From NCBI GenBank assembly GCA_958295665.1, contig OY282560.1:20419653-20483652 (forward strand): a stretch of DNA of 64,000 bases, written 5' to 3'. This document shows positions 11,976-23,274 of this stretch, one piece after another (positions within the stretch are counted from its first letter, which is position 1; each line of letters starts with the position of its first letter). A model generated the notes under the pieces. It did no database searches and was not told where the DNA came from. It was given only the letters and a program-made list of their open reading frames with translations. This DNA comes from Tipula vernalis (taxonomy: Eukaryota; Arthropoda; Insecta; Diptera; Tipulidae). Position numbers and translations under genes: made by a program.

Positions 11976-12779
11976 TAAATACGCAGACTTATTAAAACTA
12001 ATTAAAAATCCTTACGGTAAAGATTTGTCGTAAAATCTGGGGCCCAAAATTACTAACACGAAAAGTTCCGCCATCGCTTTGTCTACCGGCTGCTCCAATG
12101 TCGCATGATATAAAGTTGTAATTGTGGTCACAGATAGCTAGAAGAACTATCGAATGTGTTTTCTTATTATTAAAGAATTCAGATCCTCCTTTAGCTGGTG
12201 CCTAAAATAGTGTCATAAATTTAGATTCGTACTATTTATTAATTCAAACTAATCGATATACTTCAATTATTAAACTTCAATTAAGCCTTTCGCAATATTA
12301 ATAAAATGTTCTTCTCGTATGGATTTTATTATGGCAGCGGTGGTTTCTTGGATAATCCGATACACAGATGCCGGTGAGCACTTGTACGATAGTATCAAAC
12401 TCCGTTGTGACTCGCCAGTAGCCAAATATCTAATAAAATATCAGATTAAAGCCAAACGAAGGTTCACACTTAGAGGCTCTCGTATGAATGTGTTATTTTG
12501 AATATCGGCCCCGACTAACAACATTAACTCTTCCATCTTGGTGGCACTCATTCTCATGTAGCTATGAAATAGTTTCTCTTCATCCAGAGATTTCATCCTC
12601 TCAACTATTGTGCTATGAGCACTACTTTCATTCCTATCCTTGTAGAAAGGACGAACCCAATATTTTCTTTTTTTTATTGGTGGAACACATTTTTCATCGC
12701 CAGAATCACTCTCAGTGCTACTTGAAAACATAACGGCATATATTGCCATTAGTTCCTCAACAGTTTCCATTTTCAACAA
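11640..12779 (-). pseudogene. Harbinger (HARBI1-like) transposase, broken
   Basis: The open part 12779-12441 has KRKYWVRPFYKDRN, then L-F-H-S-Y-M-R-M and KMEELMLLVG, the usual N-terminal helices. After a TGA, the same protein continues as YLATGESQRSLILSY and SVYRIIQETT (to about 12320). 12200-12040 reads KTHSIVLLAICD and GAAGRQSDGGTFR, covering a catalytic Asp region of the DDE nuclease. About 11830-11690 reads ADDAFSL, a block for N-L-T, and NYRLSRARRIIEIVFGIL, the last catalytic Glu region. The segment with W-F-P and the first catalytic Asp is missing or diverged between 12300 and 12200, where an intron-like TTTTAG precedes the next coding block. A frameshift sits near 11835. Not functional. 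Confidence 0.85.
11915..11971. repeat. (TA)n microsatellite
   Basis: About 28 uninterrupted TA units inside the Harbinger transposase remnant. The open frame across it (11842-12033) is an artefact of the repeat. Confidence 0.95.
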
Positions 12780-12920
12780 AATTTAACTTTAAAAACAAAC
12801 AAAACACAAAATTATAGGTTATGAAATCTCGAAACGTCAAAAATAAATAAATAAAAATTCGGAGTAACGACTTGTTGCTGTTTCACTCACTCTTATGTTT
12901 TTTTTTATTCCTTCCTCTTT

Positions 12921-12966
12921 TTAATTTGACTAATTTTTTCGCCTCACCATTCTTGGAAACCATGCT
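12921..12966. repeat. Harbinger right terminal inverted repeat
   Basis: Inverted match to 11113-11158. Followed by TTA at 12967-12969. Confidence 0.9.
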
Positions 12967-13789
12967 TTAGCTATTAACCGATTATGATGAATTTTGACGT
13001 TTCCAACGTATAAAAGGAAATCTGACCCAAGAATTATTTTTATACGAGGTTGTGAGAAATATATCAATATGGCTTCTATAATGTTGTAAATAGGTTTCTG
13101 TGAATCATGCAGCTGTTGCTAATCGATCAAGATTATCTCCATAATAATATTCAAGTTCCATTAGAAACATTTCTTGCCAATCCTTCGCTTCAAACTTTGG
13201 GTTATGTTTTCTGAGTATTTGCTATCAGAGTGGTAAGGCCTTGTTTAGAAAAATATATTGTGTAGTGGACACGCGCCTCAATATTAAAACTAATAACAGT
13301 AGTGCAGAATTTCGGAATTAGAAATATTATTTTAAATCCTCATTCCCAACTTCGAATTTCATTGTAATCGGTTAAGGAACAGCAAAGGTATATCCTAACT
13401 GGCCATATTCCCGAACTTTATCTATTTCATTATCATAACTGGCCATATTCCCGAATTTCATCTGAAAATCATTTTAACATCCCATTTCCAACGCGCTTTT
13501 CAAATTTCATAATAGTTGGTTGAGAAAAAGGCAAGTTTCCATCGCGAAAGTCAAATTTGACTAAAATCAGTTAAGAAATATATAAATTCCATCGTAATTG
13601 GCCATTCATTTAATTTGCTGAAGGTATAATTTGAAATGTGAAAGGTTCAGTTTGAGGTTTGAGATATTAACAGTGACCTTTCTTAAGTCTTAAACAATAT
13701 TTGTGTAAGGTTTGGTTCAAATAGGTGAATTCGCGTGGATTTATTTAGATATCATTTGTTTTATAGATTCCTCAACTGCTTACTAAACA
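12967..13789. other. Non-coding stretch with a short direct repeat
   Basis: No coding signal. The phrase TAACTGGCCATATTCCCGAA occurs twice, near 13397 and 13437. Phrases of the type 'aaatttcataatagttggttgag' recur in diverged form, suggesting an old non-coding repeat family. Confidence 0.45.
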
Positions 13790-14060
13790 CTGGCCCAACA
13801 CCACATGTCAACCCCAATTCAACCCGCGAACGGCCCTAACTCAACCATCAACCCAACCTCTAACTTTCTTTCAACTCAATCCTCAAACCAGCATATATAA
13901 AAAATTGGTCAACTATGCTCACTATATCTTAACCCAACCCCAATTCAATTCCAACTCAACTTGAACTCAACGCGCAAATTGACCCCTAACTTAACCATCA
14001 ACTCAACCTCAAACTCAATACCCAACACAATATTCAAACCAGCATATATAAAATATTGAC
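13790..14060. repeat. CAACTCAAC-type array with about 150-bp period
   Basis: Same word usage as 9984-10440. The phrase AAACCAGCATATATAAAA occurs near 13885 and 14036, about 150 bases apart, with similar flanks, so a higher-order duplication overlies the short repeat. Confidence 0.65.
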
Positions 14061-16435
14061 CATAGAAATAGATTTTATGCTCCAGTATTATGTATATTAT
14101 AAAGGATTTTACAGATGCGTTTCGTGAGTGCCCGGGCACCATTTCGAAATAATATAGTTTCTGTTAATAGATGTTATTTAATTTATTTCTTTTGTGCTGG
14201 ACACTATTATTTGTCGTAATGAAACGCCTATCGTTCCCAAAAATTTCATAATTTATTTGGTCTTTAGGAGGTTAATAAACGCAGCATATACATACTGTAC
14301 ATAGGGCAAAAGTATAAAAATTGTTTTATTTAATAATGAACCACTTTTTTAATATTGATGCATAACATTTTAATTAGAAAAACCGTAAATAATTTTTGTT
14401 GTTATAATTTCGGCCAAAATGATATTAAATTATTTTTATTTATTAAAATGGGCTACAATAAAATATAACTCCTACACATAGTCTGCACGATATTGTTTAT
14501 GATGATTATATTTAATTTTAATTTAACATTTTTTTTTTTTTTATCAAATTATTTTATGTTATATAATAAAATAACGTTTTTTGTCATTTTTAGTGATACA
14601 TGTTGTTTATGAAACATAAAGCGTTTGGTTGAAATTAAAAAAATAAACCAAAGTAGAAAAATTATAAAAAAAAAATTAATTAAATATTAAATAGACATTA
14701 ATTATAAATATAACGATAGCTAGGTACAATATATATTATATTTGTGACATAACAAAAGCGGTTATACAATATTGCAACAAAAATTAATATTCTTATATTT
14801 TTTTGATATTAAAATTTAATTTGTTGCCAAAGAGCTTTTTTATTATAAAAATTATTTCTCTGTGCTTTAATGTTTTTTTTCCAGTTGAGGAGTTTATTAA
14901 TAATGTTATATAGGTTGTCGTATGTGTAGGGGCGCTTGGTAACTAACATTTCACATAAATACGACAGACAGACATATTTGAAAAGGAGGAGTATCGTAAT
15001 GAAAGTATTTTTGCTAAAGTTTTAATAAACAACCAAACTACTTGGTATATCTGGTTGTATTTATTTAGGTCTTCGTTATTTTATTTTTTTTTATATATAT
15101 AAACAAACATACGTCCACAAAATTTTTTTATACAAATTATATAAACTAAAAATATTTATAATATGTACAATGTAGATACACATATAAGCCATATATTTGT
15201 TTGCTTAAGTTTATTATCTCTAAAAATAATATTATCACAAATATTAAACTTATTTTGTGAAGCAAAAATTCTAAAATAAATAACAATATTTTCCTTAGTT
15301 GTTTTGGAGCAACAAATTTTCACGTAGATATTTCATATAACACCCAACAGAAAGTTTAGCAGATAACACTCTAGTGTGAGGTGACAAATTCTTATATAGC
15401 AACTAGAAGACGTATAAATATTTTAAAGTTATTTAAGGTTTCGAAACTTTTAAAATGTTGAAATTAATTAATAAAATTAGTACTCATTAGTACTCTTCAA
15501 TAGGGCTAATCTCCTGTTAAACAATATTTTCTCTCTTTCTTTTTTTATAAAATTGCGATTTGTTTCAAAATTCAAAATCAATGCAAGCTCAATTTTTTTA
15601 CATGAATATTACCAGAGCCTTCTCTATAAATAAGAGCCTCCAGTATCGGCTGTATTTTTTACTAAGCTGGAAATAAGGTACATAAAATTTTTCCTTTACT
15701 ATGTGCAACTATGTATATGGGAAAACGATTATTTTCATTTAGAATTATGAGCTTTTGTTTTGTTTTTATACGAAAATGTTCATGAAAATGAGTGAATTTA
15801 AATGCAAATTTTTTAAAATGCGCATTTTTCAGTTAAATTATAATCATTAAATTAATTGAAATTTTACAACTCTTAATTAATAAATCTAAATATTAAATAT
15901 AAATTGACATCAAACAACGTATTAAAAATGGACATACGAGAAAACTACATCGCATGTAACTTTTTGAAATGTGTCTTTGCTAAATGCACATTTTTCAATT
16001 CGGACGCACCCACATGGTGGAATCATGAAAATGTTTATTTCTTAGTGAAAATTCTCTTCAAAAATGGGGTATTTTTCAACTTTAAAATGTTGTTGTTTTT
16101 TTAACATACGTCATAAACTCATCAACTCGAAATTCATCTCTTTCATTGCCTCAATTCAAATTTGAATCCGAATACCTTTCTGTTGTTATTTTGAATTTGC
16201 AAAGCATGCTAGATTGTTTTGATTTATTGATTTCCTCACGCTCATATTGTATTGATTTAATTTTTTCTGTTTGGCTCTTTTTGATTTATTTTGAATTTCT
16301 ATTGTTTAGTGGAGATGTGTTGTCTTCTTTCTTACCATTGCTTTTAAACTAATGTGAAGTTTCTGACAAATTCAAATTGATAAAAAACCTCACAATAGCC
16401 AAAAAAGTGTAAAGAAATTAAAATAACGATAATAA
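14061..16435. other. AT-rich intergenic stretch
   Basis: Very AT-rich, with many T and A runs. Short open frames such as 15904-16104 and 16146-16352 show no motif and I do not support them. The phrase AAAGTGTAAAGAAATTAAA occurs twice at 16404-16445, just before the next entry. Confidence 0.55.
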
Positions 16436-16842
16436 AGTGTAAAGAAATTAAACATTAAAAATGCCTTAAAATTTTATGGAGCTACGTGCACCAACTATCA
16501 TCAATGGTTTGAAAATCCCAGTAGCTTAAATATTACAACACATACTGGTCTTGCAATTATTGATGTTCAACCAATTAATGCTACCAAATATTACAATATA
16601 AAAATTGAAGATATTGATTCAGAGCTTAAGTTGGGGGAAAGTTATATTCGCTGCGAGGAATTATTCATTTCCAACGACCAGTAAAATTAACGAATCTCGG
16701 ACACTATATTTCATATATTAAAAGAAATAATGAAACCTGGGAAATATACAATGATCGTCTAAGCATTATGTTACAAACAAGTGCGCGGAACGGAATTAAC
16801 CCAGTAACTCTGATCTACATTGAACAGCAGCATATTAACTAA
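16436..16842 (+). pseudogene. Decayed ubiquitin-protease-like (USP C-terminal) ORF
   Basis: Two overlapping open frames read as one protein. 16436-16684 has no recognisable motif until its end. 16655-16842, in a different frame, reads RGIIHFQRP, then LGHYISYIKR, T-W-E-I-Y-N-D, and NPVTLIYIE before a TAA. The G-H-Y-x-x-Y, W, N/D-D, P-x-x-L-I-Y pattern is that of the His-box half of ubiquitin-specific cysteine proteases. The Cys box that would come first in the family is not visible upstream. A -1 shift near 16660 breaks the frame. It could be a fragment of a host gene copy or of an accessory gene carried by a mobile element; I cannot tell which. Confidence 0.45.
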
Positions 16843-17824
16843 TTCACTAGAAACAAAAAATTATTAAAATAATAATTAAATCATAAGTTTATTATAAATG
16901 TAATTATTTGGGGGAAACAATCAAATATCCTATTTCAATTAATTCGTTACTGATTAACAAAAAATGTAGAATCATAAAATCAATTAAATTAAAACTTACA
17001 TTCTACTGTAGGGGATAATTGAAACATTAATAAATCTATAATCACTCCACTGCATATATATGTTGGCTTTTACAAAACATGAAATAGGGTCCAAACTACA
17101 TGATTGCGTATTCCGTGAAACTTAGACATCTCTAATAAGGTTTGTCATTGACCATCGAATCGCCACTTCACCACTACAAAATTTTAGTGTAGCGAATAAT
17201 TTACACTTTTTAGCTTTTGTAAGGTTTTTTTGTCAATTCGTCAGAAACTTCACGCTACCGGTTTTAGATGTGAACAAATCATGATGTCATTATATTGAAT
17301 TTTCTCTTTTTAATACATATGTTATTGTTGTTATTTTCTTTTGATTATTGCTGGAAAATAATGGAAATTTGAGAACCTGTGTGTTAAATGAGTAAGACAT
17401 TGAGTAGTTTTTTAGCGATTTCAGAAAAAAATAGTTAGCTGAGTTTAACTTTTTATTCATGTTTTACCGTCAATCGAAATCGCGTTTTTTTTCAGACAAA
17501 CTCTATGAAAATAAATCATTTTTTAGTGTTTCTACTTTCTAGTCCTTTATTTTAAGTTCAGTTTTCATATGCCGGCTCTATTTACATCAAGATGGTTTTG
17601 ATATTACGGACGGCAAATATTTATTTGAGCGAAATTGAAAAGTCAAATTTTTAATTCTCACATTATTTATGTAAGAAAGGAAAGCAATCGGCTTGCATTG
17701 ATTTCTAATGATGGAACAAATCGCATTTTCAAAAAGAAGAAAGAAAGGAGATATTATTTAAGAGAAAGTACAGTCAACTCTAAAACGCCACTAACTCAAA
17801 CGCCATTGGATTTTTTCAAGCGCG

Positions 17825-18127
17825 AGTTAAGTATTATCACTTGGTAAAGAAAACTATTTAATATATTTTTAATGTTCTTTATTAGAAGGTTCGTATAAAA
17901 CTAACTTATCATATATGGAAAAATGATTTACATGGTATTTAGAAGTGCTACGTTAACAAATAATTAATTATAATTATAATTCTAAGAATTGTATATTAAT
18001 GTATCAAATAAAATTATCATTAAAGAATTTAGCTTACGTTATAATAAATGATGGGAACAAAATAGTAATTTAATATAATTTAGTTTAAATGAAATTAAAT
18101 ACAGGATGTTGTTGCGATAACGTAACT
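17825..18127 (-). repeat. Errantivirus 3' LTR
   Basis: 303 bp, same as 25129-25431 by eye apart from one base at 17895. Flanked outside by CGCG (17821-17824). Confidence 0.95.
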
Positions 18128-18140
18128 CCTCCCCTCTAAG
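18128..18140 (-). promoter_or_regulatory. Polypurine tract
   Basis: On the minus strand TTAGAGGGGAGG directly abuts the 3' LTR. It would prime plus-strand DNA synthesis. It overlaps the env stop codon region. Confidence 0.9.
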
Positions 18141-19690
18141 AGTGAAGCGACGGCCATAAGGTCGCTGGGTTTGTGGTGTCATTGGTTGTAGCTGTAATCG
18201 TGGGTTCATCTTGCTGGATTGGATTCTTCCTACATTGCATTAAATTGAATTGGTTGACAATCTTATAAATTATATAAAATATGATTATTAGAAGAATAGT
18301 AAATCCTGCAATTAAAGATTTAAATGATTCATTAGTGGTCTGTTTCAATACAATTATTTCCTTCAAATTTTCCAATGTCCAATTATTCAGTTTTTGAAAG
18401 TTGGGTTTTTCAACTATCTCAAGATGTTGAATGTCGTTGTATATTGTTGAAATTATTTCTATCGTGTCCCAATATATTGGAGTTCTGCTTTTGTATTCGA
18501 AGCCATTTATGGAAATTGAACAGTTTTTGAAATGAATTAATAATATTCCTTTCAATGATTTGTGTTTTATGTTGGTACCACACGATGTTTCTATAGCAAC
18601 TTCATTTTGCGATATGATAAGCAGGTGTTCGGGTTCAAACATTTCTATTGTGTCACCGATGTCTGTATTGGTTATTAAGGTGCAATTTGCTGGTTGATTA
18701 TTGATGATATTTGGGACGCATCCATTTACTGTGTTCGGTTGAATGGATTCTTTTTGGCAATATCTTATCTTTTCGATGGTGAGGCATGGTTTATTCACAT
18801 ATTGTTGAAAATATTCACTTAATAAAAGGAACGGGGTTTTAATTTGGATAGTGTAGGAATTGTTAATTGGTAATTCTTTTAAATGGTAAAAAGAAAATGA
18901 ATTTGGGTGAAATATTGGTATTTTAATAATAAAAATTATATTAGTATGGTTATAGTAAGCTTGAAGTTCGAGGAATTCGTAAATGTTTTCGTCGGAAAAA
19001 ACATTAACACTTTGTTCTCTTAACATAACGGAAACGTAATTGATTTCGGTTGGGTGTAAGATATGTTTAGATATGATCCCGAGTTTGGCTAAAAGTAATG
19101 ATTCGGAAATATCATTCAAATGTTCACTCAACATGTCCATGTTGAATAGTATTTGTTCAAAATATTGATTGATATGCAAGGTTCGTTCAATAACATCTAA
19201 TTTTTCGATTATATTGTCATGAAAATTATTCAAGTATTTCTCTAAATGCTCCTGTTGTTTGTTTATGTGTTTTGTGATATTGTTAAATCTTCTCGACATT
19301 TGTGTGTTAATTTCTACGTGGTCTTCGTAGTCCATATTTCCAGTTATTGTTTTAATGATTCCTCCAAGTCCGTTGATAAGTCCTCGTTTGTTTCTGTATT
19401 TCGGCCGAATTAGATCTAAGTCGTTTGATAATGTGTGACATTTCTTCCGTAATAAATTTAGTTTAGGTAAAAAATCAATATATTTCATTGATTGATTGTG
19501 AAAGTAGTCAATATTTCTTGTTATTAAATTTAAATTTATGTCATACTCTGTTAGGTTGATTATGTGAAGCAGTTTCGAATAACTCGTTATTATTCTTGCA
19601 TTTCCTAATTTTAGGGGTAAAAGTCCGTTGTTGTTATTCAAGTCATGAATTTCTATTTTTTGCTGTACCGTACTTTGAAGTTTAAGTGTC
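18136..19690 (-). CDS. env: Errantivirus Env, main exon
   Basis: The frame is open from a splice acceptor to the stop at 18136 (517 codons). Its ORF-only start is a TTG at 19641, not an ATG, so the true start must come from splicing. A pyrimidine-rich TTATTTTCAG ends at 19691 and the exon begins at 19690. Features: a furin-type site RNKR at about 19383, directly followed by a glycine-rich fusion-peptide-like segment (GLINGLGG), which is the errantivirus/baculovirus-F hallmark; several N-x-S/T sites; Cys residues in the ectodomain; a transmembrane helix near the C-terminus (about 18315-18250, AGFTILLIIIFYIIYKIV); then a cytoplasmic tail of about 45 residues. It is predicted to be a membrane fusion glycoprotein. 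The frame is intact. Confidence 0.9.
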
Positions 19691-19705
19691 CTGAAAATAA
19701 ATTAA
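19691..19705 (-). promoter_or_regulatory. env splice acceptor
   Basis: The minus strand reads TTAATTTATTTTCAG at the pol stop, immediately before the env exon. It overlaps the pol stop codon. Confidence 0.7.
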
Positions 19706-22700
19706 GTATTGCGTTTATTTTTTATCTTTTGCTTATGAACCTTTCTTTTGTCCGTCGTTACTGTTACTTTATTATCACTTACAACTATATGTTTCATAAA
19801 CCTAGGTGCTAACTTATTTCTACGGTTTTCTAATTCATAAATCTCTTCACCTACTTCATAATTTTCTGGTTCTACTCTATTTTCATTTAAATTTTCTATG
19901 TTTCTCGTTTTATTTACTAAGCTAATATTATGTGCTAACCTGCATAAATCATCATAATTTTTAGAATGGTTCCTAATGAAATCTTCCCTAGATTCGTTGT
20001 TTTGTTTTGCCAAATTTAATGGGTTTGATTTGGTATAATGTCCATTTAGTAGCTCGAATGGAGTTAATTTGGTCGTCGAGTGTATGGCATTATTATATGT
20101 AATAATTGCTTCGTCCATTATTTCGTTGATGGATTTGGTCTTATCTTGATTAAATATAATTCTGATTATTTCTGTTAATGTTGAGTGGAAACGTTCTACT
20201 GGTGAATTCCCTGTGGAATTCTTTGCAGTAGTATAATGTATTTCTATGTTATATAATTTCAAAAAATCCTTAAAAATACTTGAGAGAAATTCCTGTCCAT
20301 TGTCTGCTATAATTTTCACGGGTATACCATGGTGGGAAATGAAATGTTTTAAAGCTTTTACTATATAAATACTATTTCTTCCTATTAAATGGTAGGCACT
20401 TGAAAATTTACTAAATTTATCTATTATAGTTAGAAAGTTTTCTTTATGTGAAGCATATACATCTATGTGTAATATTTTTAGTGGTCTATCCGGGGTTTCC
20501 GTTAATTCGTATTTTATTTGTTTAACATTTCTTTCATATTTATAGGTTTGGCAGATTTCACAATTGTTAATTATACTAGAAATAACATTTTTCATTTTTG
20601 GAAAGAAATAATCTCTTTTTAAGTGTAAGAGAGTTTCTTGTATACCTCTATGGTTGGATTTAATATGGTAATTCCTAATTATATCTTCTTGGTCATCTCT
20701 CTCTACTACGTCTCTTACTATAAAATTACATCTAATTAATTTAATCTTAGAATAACTAAAATATTTAGAAAATGTTGCTTGTACGAGTTTAAAGGTCTCA
20801 TCATCTGTTAGTATTCCTGTTATTTTTTTCGGAATAAAATAGTTTTTGAATATTTCTAACATGACTTCCTCTTTCATGAAGTCATTTCTTCGTATTATAA
20901 ATCTTTTTTGTGTTTTAAATAATATCTTATATTTTATATCTGGTTTATCTATTATACTATTTTCTAGTATAACCTGGTACGTGAATTCGTTCAACGATCT
21001 TTCAGATATTGGTATTCCCTCATCTAAGTTTTCCTCTCCAGAATGTATGGTTTCTAAATCTCCTACATTATTAATAATTGAATCATTCGAACTAGTTTCT
21101 TCTTGTAAATTAATTTCTATACGTGATAATGCATCTGCATTTGTATTCATTTTCCCCTTTTTATAATGTATGTTGTAGTCAAATTCTTCTAATTTCAATC
21201 GCCACCTTACTAATTTGGAATTTGGTTCCTTTAACGAGAAAAGCCATACTAAAGGTTTATGGTATGTTACGATGTTAAATTTCCTACCGTATAAATACGG
21301 TCTAAAGTATTTCGTTGCCCAGACGATTGCTAATAACTCCTTCTCAATTGTACTATAATTTTGTTCGGTTTTTGTTAGAGTTCTACTGGCATAACACGTT
21401 GGCTTATCGGACCCTATTGGTCCTTGGGAAAGTACCGCTCCTAGAGCGAAATTGCTAGCATCGGTCGTTAAGTTAAAGGGTTTGTTGAAATCGGGGTATT
21501 GTAATAATGGGTCGTTACACAACAAATTTTTGCAGGTTTCAAAGCATTCCAAGTAGGTTTGATCAATAACAATACCTTTGCCTTTTCGTAAGCATTCAGT
21601 GAGGGGTTTTGTAATTCTTGCAAAATCTTTTAAGAACTTTCTATAATACCCTAGTAACCCTAAAAAACTTTTAATTTGTTTTTCAGTTTTGGGTAACGGG
21701 AATTCTTTTACAGCTTTAATCTTCTTAGGGTTCGGTTTAACACCTTCCGGTGTCACTACGTGGCCCAAAAATTCAATTTCCTTATGTAAGAATTCGCACT
21801 TGTCCAATTGTACTTTTAGGTTTGCTTCCCTGAGTCTTTGAAATATTTTACTTAAATTTTCAGTATGTTCTTGTAGGGAGGTCGAATAGATTATAATATC
21901 GTCCATATAACACAGACAAATTCGCCCTTGATATTCCCTTAGAATGTTATCCATTACTCTTTGGAACGTTGACGGCGCATTTTTTAAGCCGAAAGGCATT
22001 CGAATAAATTCGTAATGCCCATTGTCAACACTAAAAGCTGTTTTGGGAATGTCCCTTTTGTTGATTTCAATCTGATGAAATCCGGAAGCTAAATCTAACG
22101 TACTAAAATATAAGCATTTCCCTAGTTTATCTAAAATTTCATTGATGTTAGGAAGAGGGTATCTATCGTCTACTGTTTTATCGTTCAGTTTTCTATAATC
22201 TATAACTAGTCGCCATTTTTGTTTTCCACTAGCGTCTGCCTTTTTTGGTACGATCCAAATGGGGGACGACCAGGGTGAGAAACTGGGTTGTATAATGCCC
22301 TGTTCTAACATTTTAGATATTTGTGATTTTATTTCATCTTTGTGGATTTCAGGGTAACGGTACGATTTTGTGTATATTGGTACATCATCTGTTGTGTTAA
22401 TAGAATGTTTAATTTCGTTGGTGAATGTTAAAAGATCACCGTCTTTAAGGAATATGTCTTCATGTTTTTTGCAAGTTTTAAGTAGTTCAGTTTTTTCTTC
22501 GTCATTCAAGTGGTCCAGTCTTAGTAAATTTTGTAGGTCACTGTTTGATTTAGTTAGAATTTGGTTTTTAAATTGGTCGATTGAATAATTATGTAATTCG
22601 AAATATTTCTGTTCTATTGATTCTACTTTTAAGGGTTGTTCTAGCCTAAATGTCTTAGGTTCGTTTGATGTATTTTTTATTTCAATGTTAGAATACCATT

Positions 22701-23274
22701 TGTCACTATGGTATAGTCCTTCAGAAATTTGTATTTCGTCCGTGATTATAGTTGGTTTTAAATAGAAGTCTCCGTTTTCTAAGTCTACTGGTAGTCGTGT
22801 AATTAATTTAGAGTGTGGGGGAATTTCATATGTTTTTGACATTAAACAAGGCTTTGAAAGTAATGGGATCTTAACTGTATCAGTTTCTAAATAATTGTCT
22901 ATGAAATTGAGTCGAATTTTTAATTGTTGCATCATTTCTGTACCTATTAATCCGTCAAAGTAATTATGGAATTTAAAGAGATAAAAGGTCAAGTTTTCGT
23001 TTGTTCTAAATTCTTTAAGTCCAGGTATAACAAGTTTTTTGTCTATGTTCTGTTTATTAAATATAGTCGTAATTTCTATAGGGTCAATAACAATAAAGTC
23101 TTTTTCGTCGATTAAAATTGGGTTTACAAAAGATTTTGAACTACCTGTGTCAATAAGAAATTTTAAATTTTTATTACCGTTCCTAATATGAATGTAAGGA
23201 AGAAGATGGTCTTTATTAGTATTATTATTATTTATGTCTAAATATCCGATTTGTTCTCCGAGGCGATTAAACGA
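19702..23274 (-). CDS. pol: Errantivirus Pol (protease, RT, RNase H, integrase)
   Basis: Read by a -1 shift from gag; no ATG of its own is needed. Order: protease with FLIDTGSSKSF (DTG at 23143-23151); RT with [25 protein letters not shown] and catalytic YMDD (21898-21909); RNase H with TTDAS (about 21454-21465) and ELLAIVWA; integrase with a zinc domain ending C-E-I-C, then a D-x52-D-x35-E triad at codons 20461, 20302 and 20194. The C-terminal tail is basic. The frame is uninterrupted for about 1190 codons and stops 12 bases before the env acceptor exon. Oddity: the RNase H motif usually written T-D-H-K-P-L reads TYHKPL here, with codon TAC at 21262-21264, so a catalytic Asp is lost. RT and integrase look intact. 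Confidence 0.95.
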   Translation of the reverse strand, partial: SFNRLGEQIGYLDINNNNTNKDHLLPYIHIRNGNKNLKFLIDTGSSKSFVNPILIDEKDFIVIDPIEITTIFNKQNIDKKLVIPGLKEFRTNENLTFYLFKFHNYFDGLIGTEMMQQLKIRLNFIDNYLETDTVKIPLLSKPCLMSKTYEIPPHSKLITRLPVDLENGDFYLKPTIITDEIQISEGLYHSDKWYSNIEIKNTSNEPKTFRLEQPLKVESIEQKYFELHNYSIDQFKNQILTKSNSDLQNLLRLDHLNDEEKTELLKTCKKHEDIFLKDGDLLTFTNEIKHSINTTDDVPIYTKSYRYPEIHKDEIKSQISKMLEQGIIQPSFSPWSSPIWIVPKKADASGKQKWRLVIDYRKLNDKTVDDRYPLPNINEILDKLGKCLYFSTLDLASGFHQIEINKRDIPKTAFSVDNGHYEFIRMPFGLKNAPSTFQRVMDNILREYQGRICLCYMDDIIIYSTSLQEHTENLSKIFQRLREANLKVQLDKCEFLHKEIEFLGHVVTPEGVKPNPKKIKAVKEFPLPKTEKQIKSFLGLLGYYRKFLKDFARITKPLTECLRKGKGIVIDQTYLECFETCKNLLCNDPLLQYPDFNKPFNLTTDASNFALGAVLSQGPIGSDKPTCYASRTLTKTEQNYSTIEKELLAIVWATKYFRPYLYGRKFNIVTYHKPLVWLFSLKEPNSKLVRWRLKLEEFDYNIHYKKGKMNTNADALSRIEINLQEETSSNDSIINNVGDLETIHSGEENLDEGIPISERSLNEFTYQVILENSIIDKPDIKYKILFKTQKRFIIRRNDFMKEEVMLEIFKNYFIPKKITGILTDDETFKLVQATFSKYFSYSKIKLIRCNFIVRDVVERDDQEDIIRNYHIKSNHRGIQETLLHLKRDYFFPKMKNVISSIINNCEICQTYKYERNVKQIKYELTETPDRPLKILHIDVYASHKENFLTIIDKFSKFSSAYHLIGRNSIYIVKALKHFISHHGIPVKIIADNGQEFLSSIFKDFLKLYNIEIHYTTAKNSTGNSPVERFHSTLTEIIRIIFNQDKTKSINEIMDEAIITYNNAIHSTTKLTPFELLNGHYTKSNPLNLAKQNNESREDFIRNHSKNYDDLCRLAHNISLVNKTRNIENLNENRVEPENYEVGEEIYELENRRNKLAPRFMKHIVVSDNKVTVTTDKRKVHKQKIKNKRNT

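Larger units (their letters stand above)
11113..12966 (-). mobile_element. PIF/Harbinger DNA transposon, full length but decayed
   Basis: Inverted termini of about 46 bases face each other at 11113-11158 and 12921-12966; each begins AGCATGGTTTCCA when read inward, and they differ at a few positions. The 3-bp sequence TTA flanks both ends (11110-11112 and 12967-12969), the target duplication expected for this superfamily. The 1.85-kb interior holds one transposase-like gene on the minus strand and no recognisable Myb-like second gene. A TA microsatellite has expanded inside the gene. Confidence 0.88.

Noticed and set aside
11842..12033. A 63-codon ORF with an Ile/Tyr repeat
   Set aside because: It is produced by the TA microsatellite within the Harbinger remnant and lies on the opposite strand to the transposase.
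19641..19641. TTG at 19641 as the true env start
   Set aside because: A non-ATG start is unlikely here; the frame is open upstream to a good splice acceptor, and a phase-matched donor exon exists.
20846..21166. Plus-strand ORFs within the errantivirus (20846-21166, 22370-22588)
   Set aside because: They are antisense shadows of pol with no motif.
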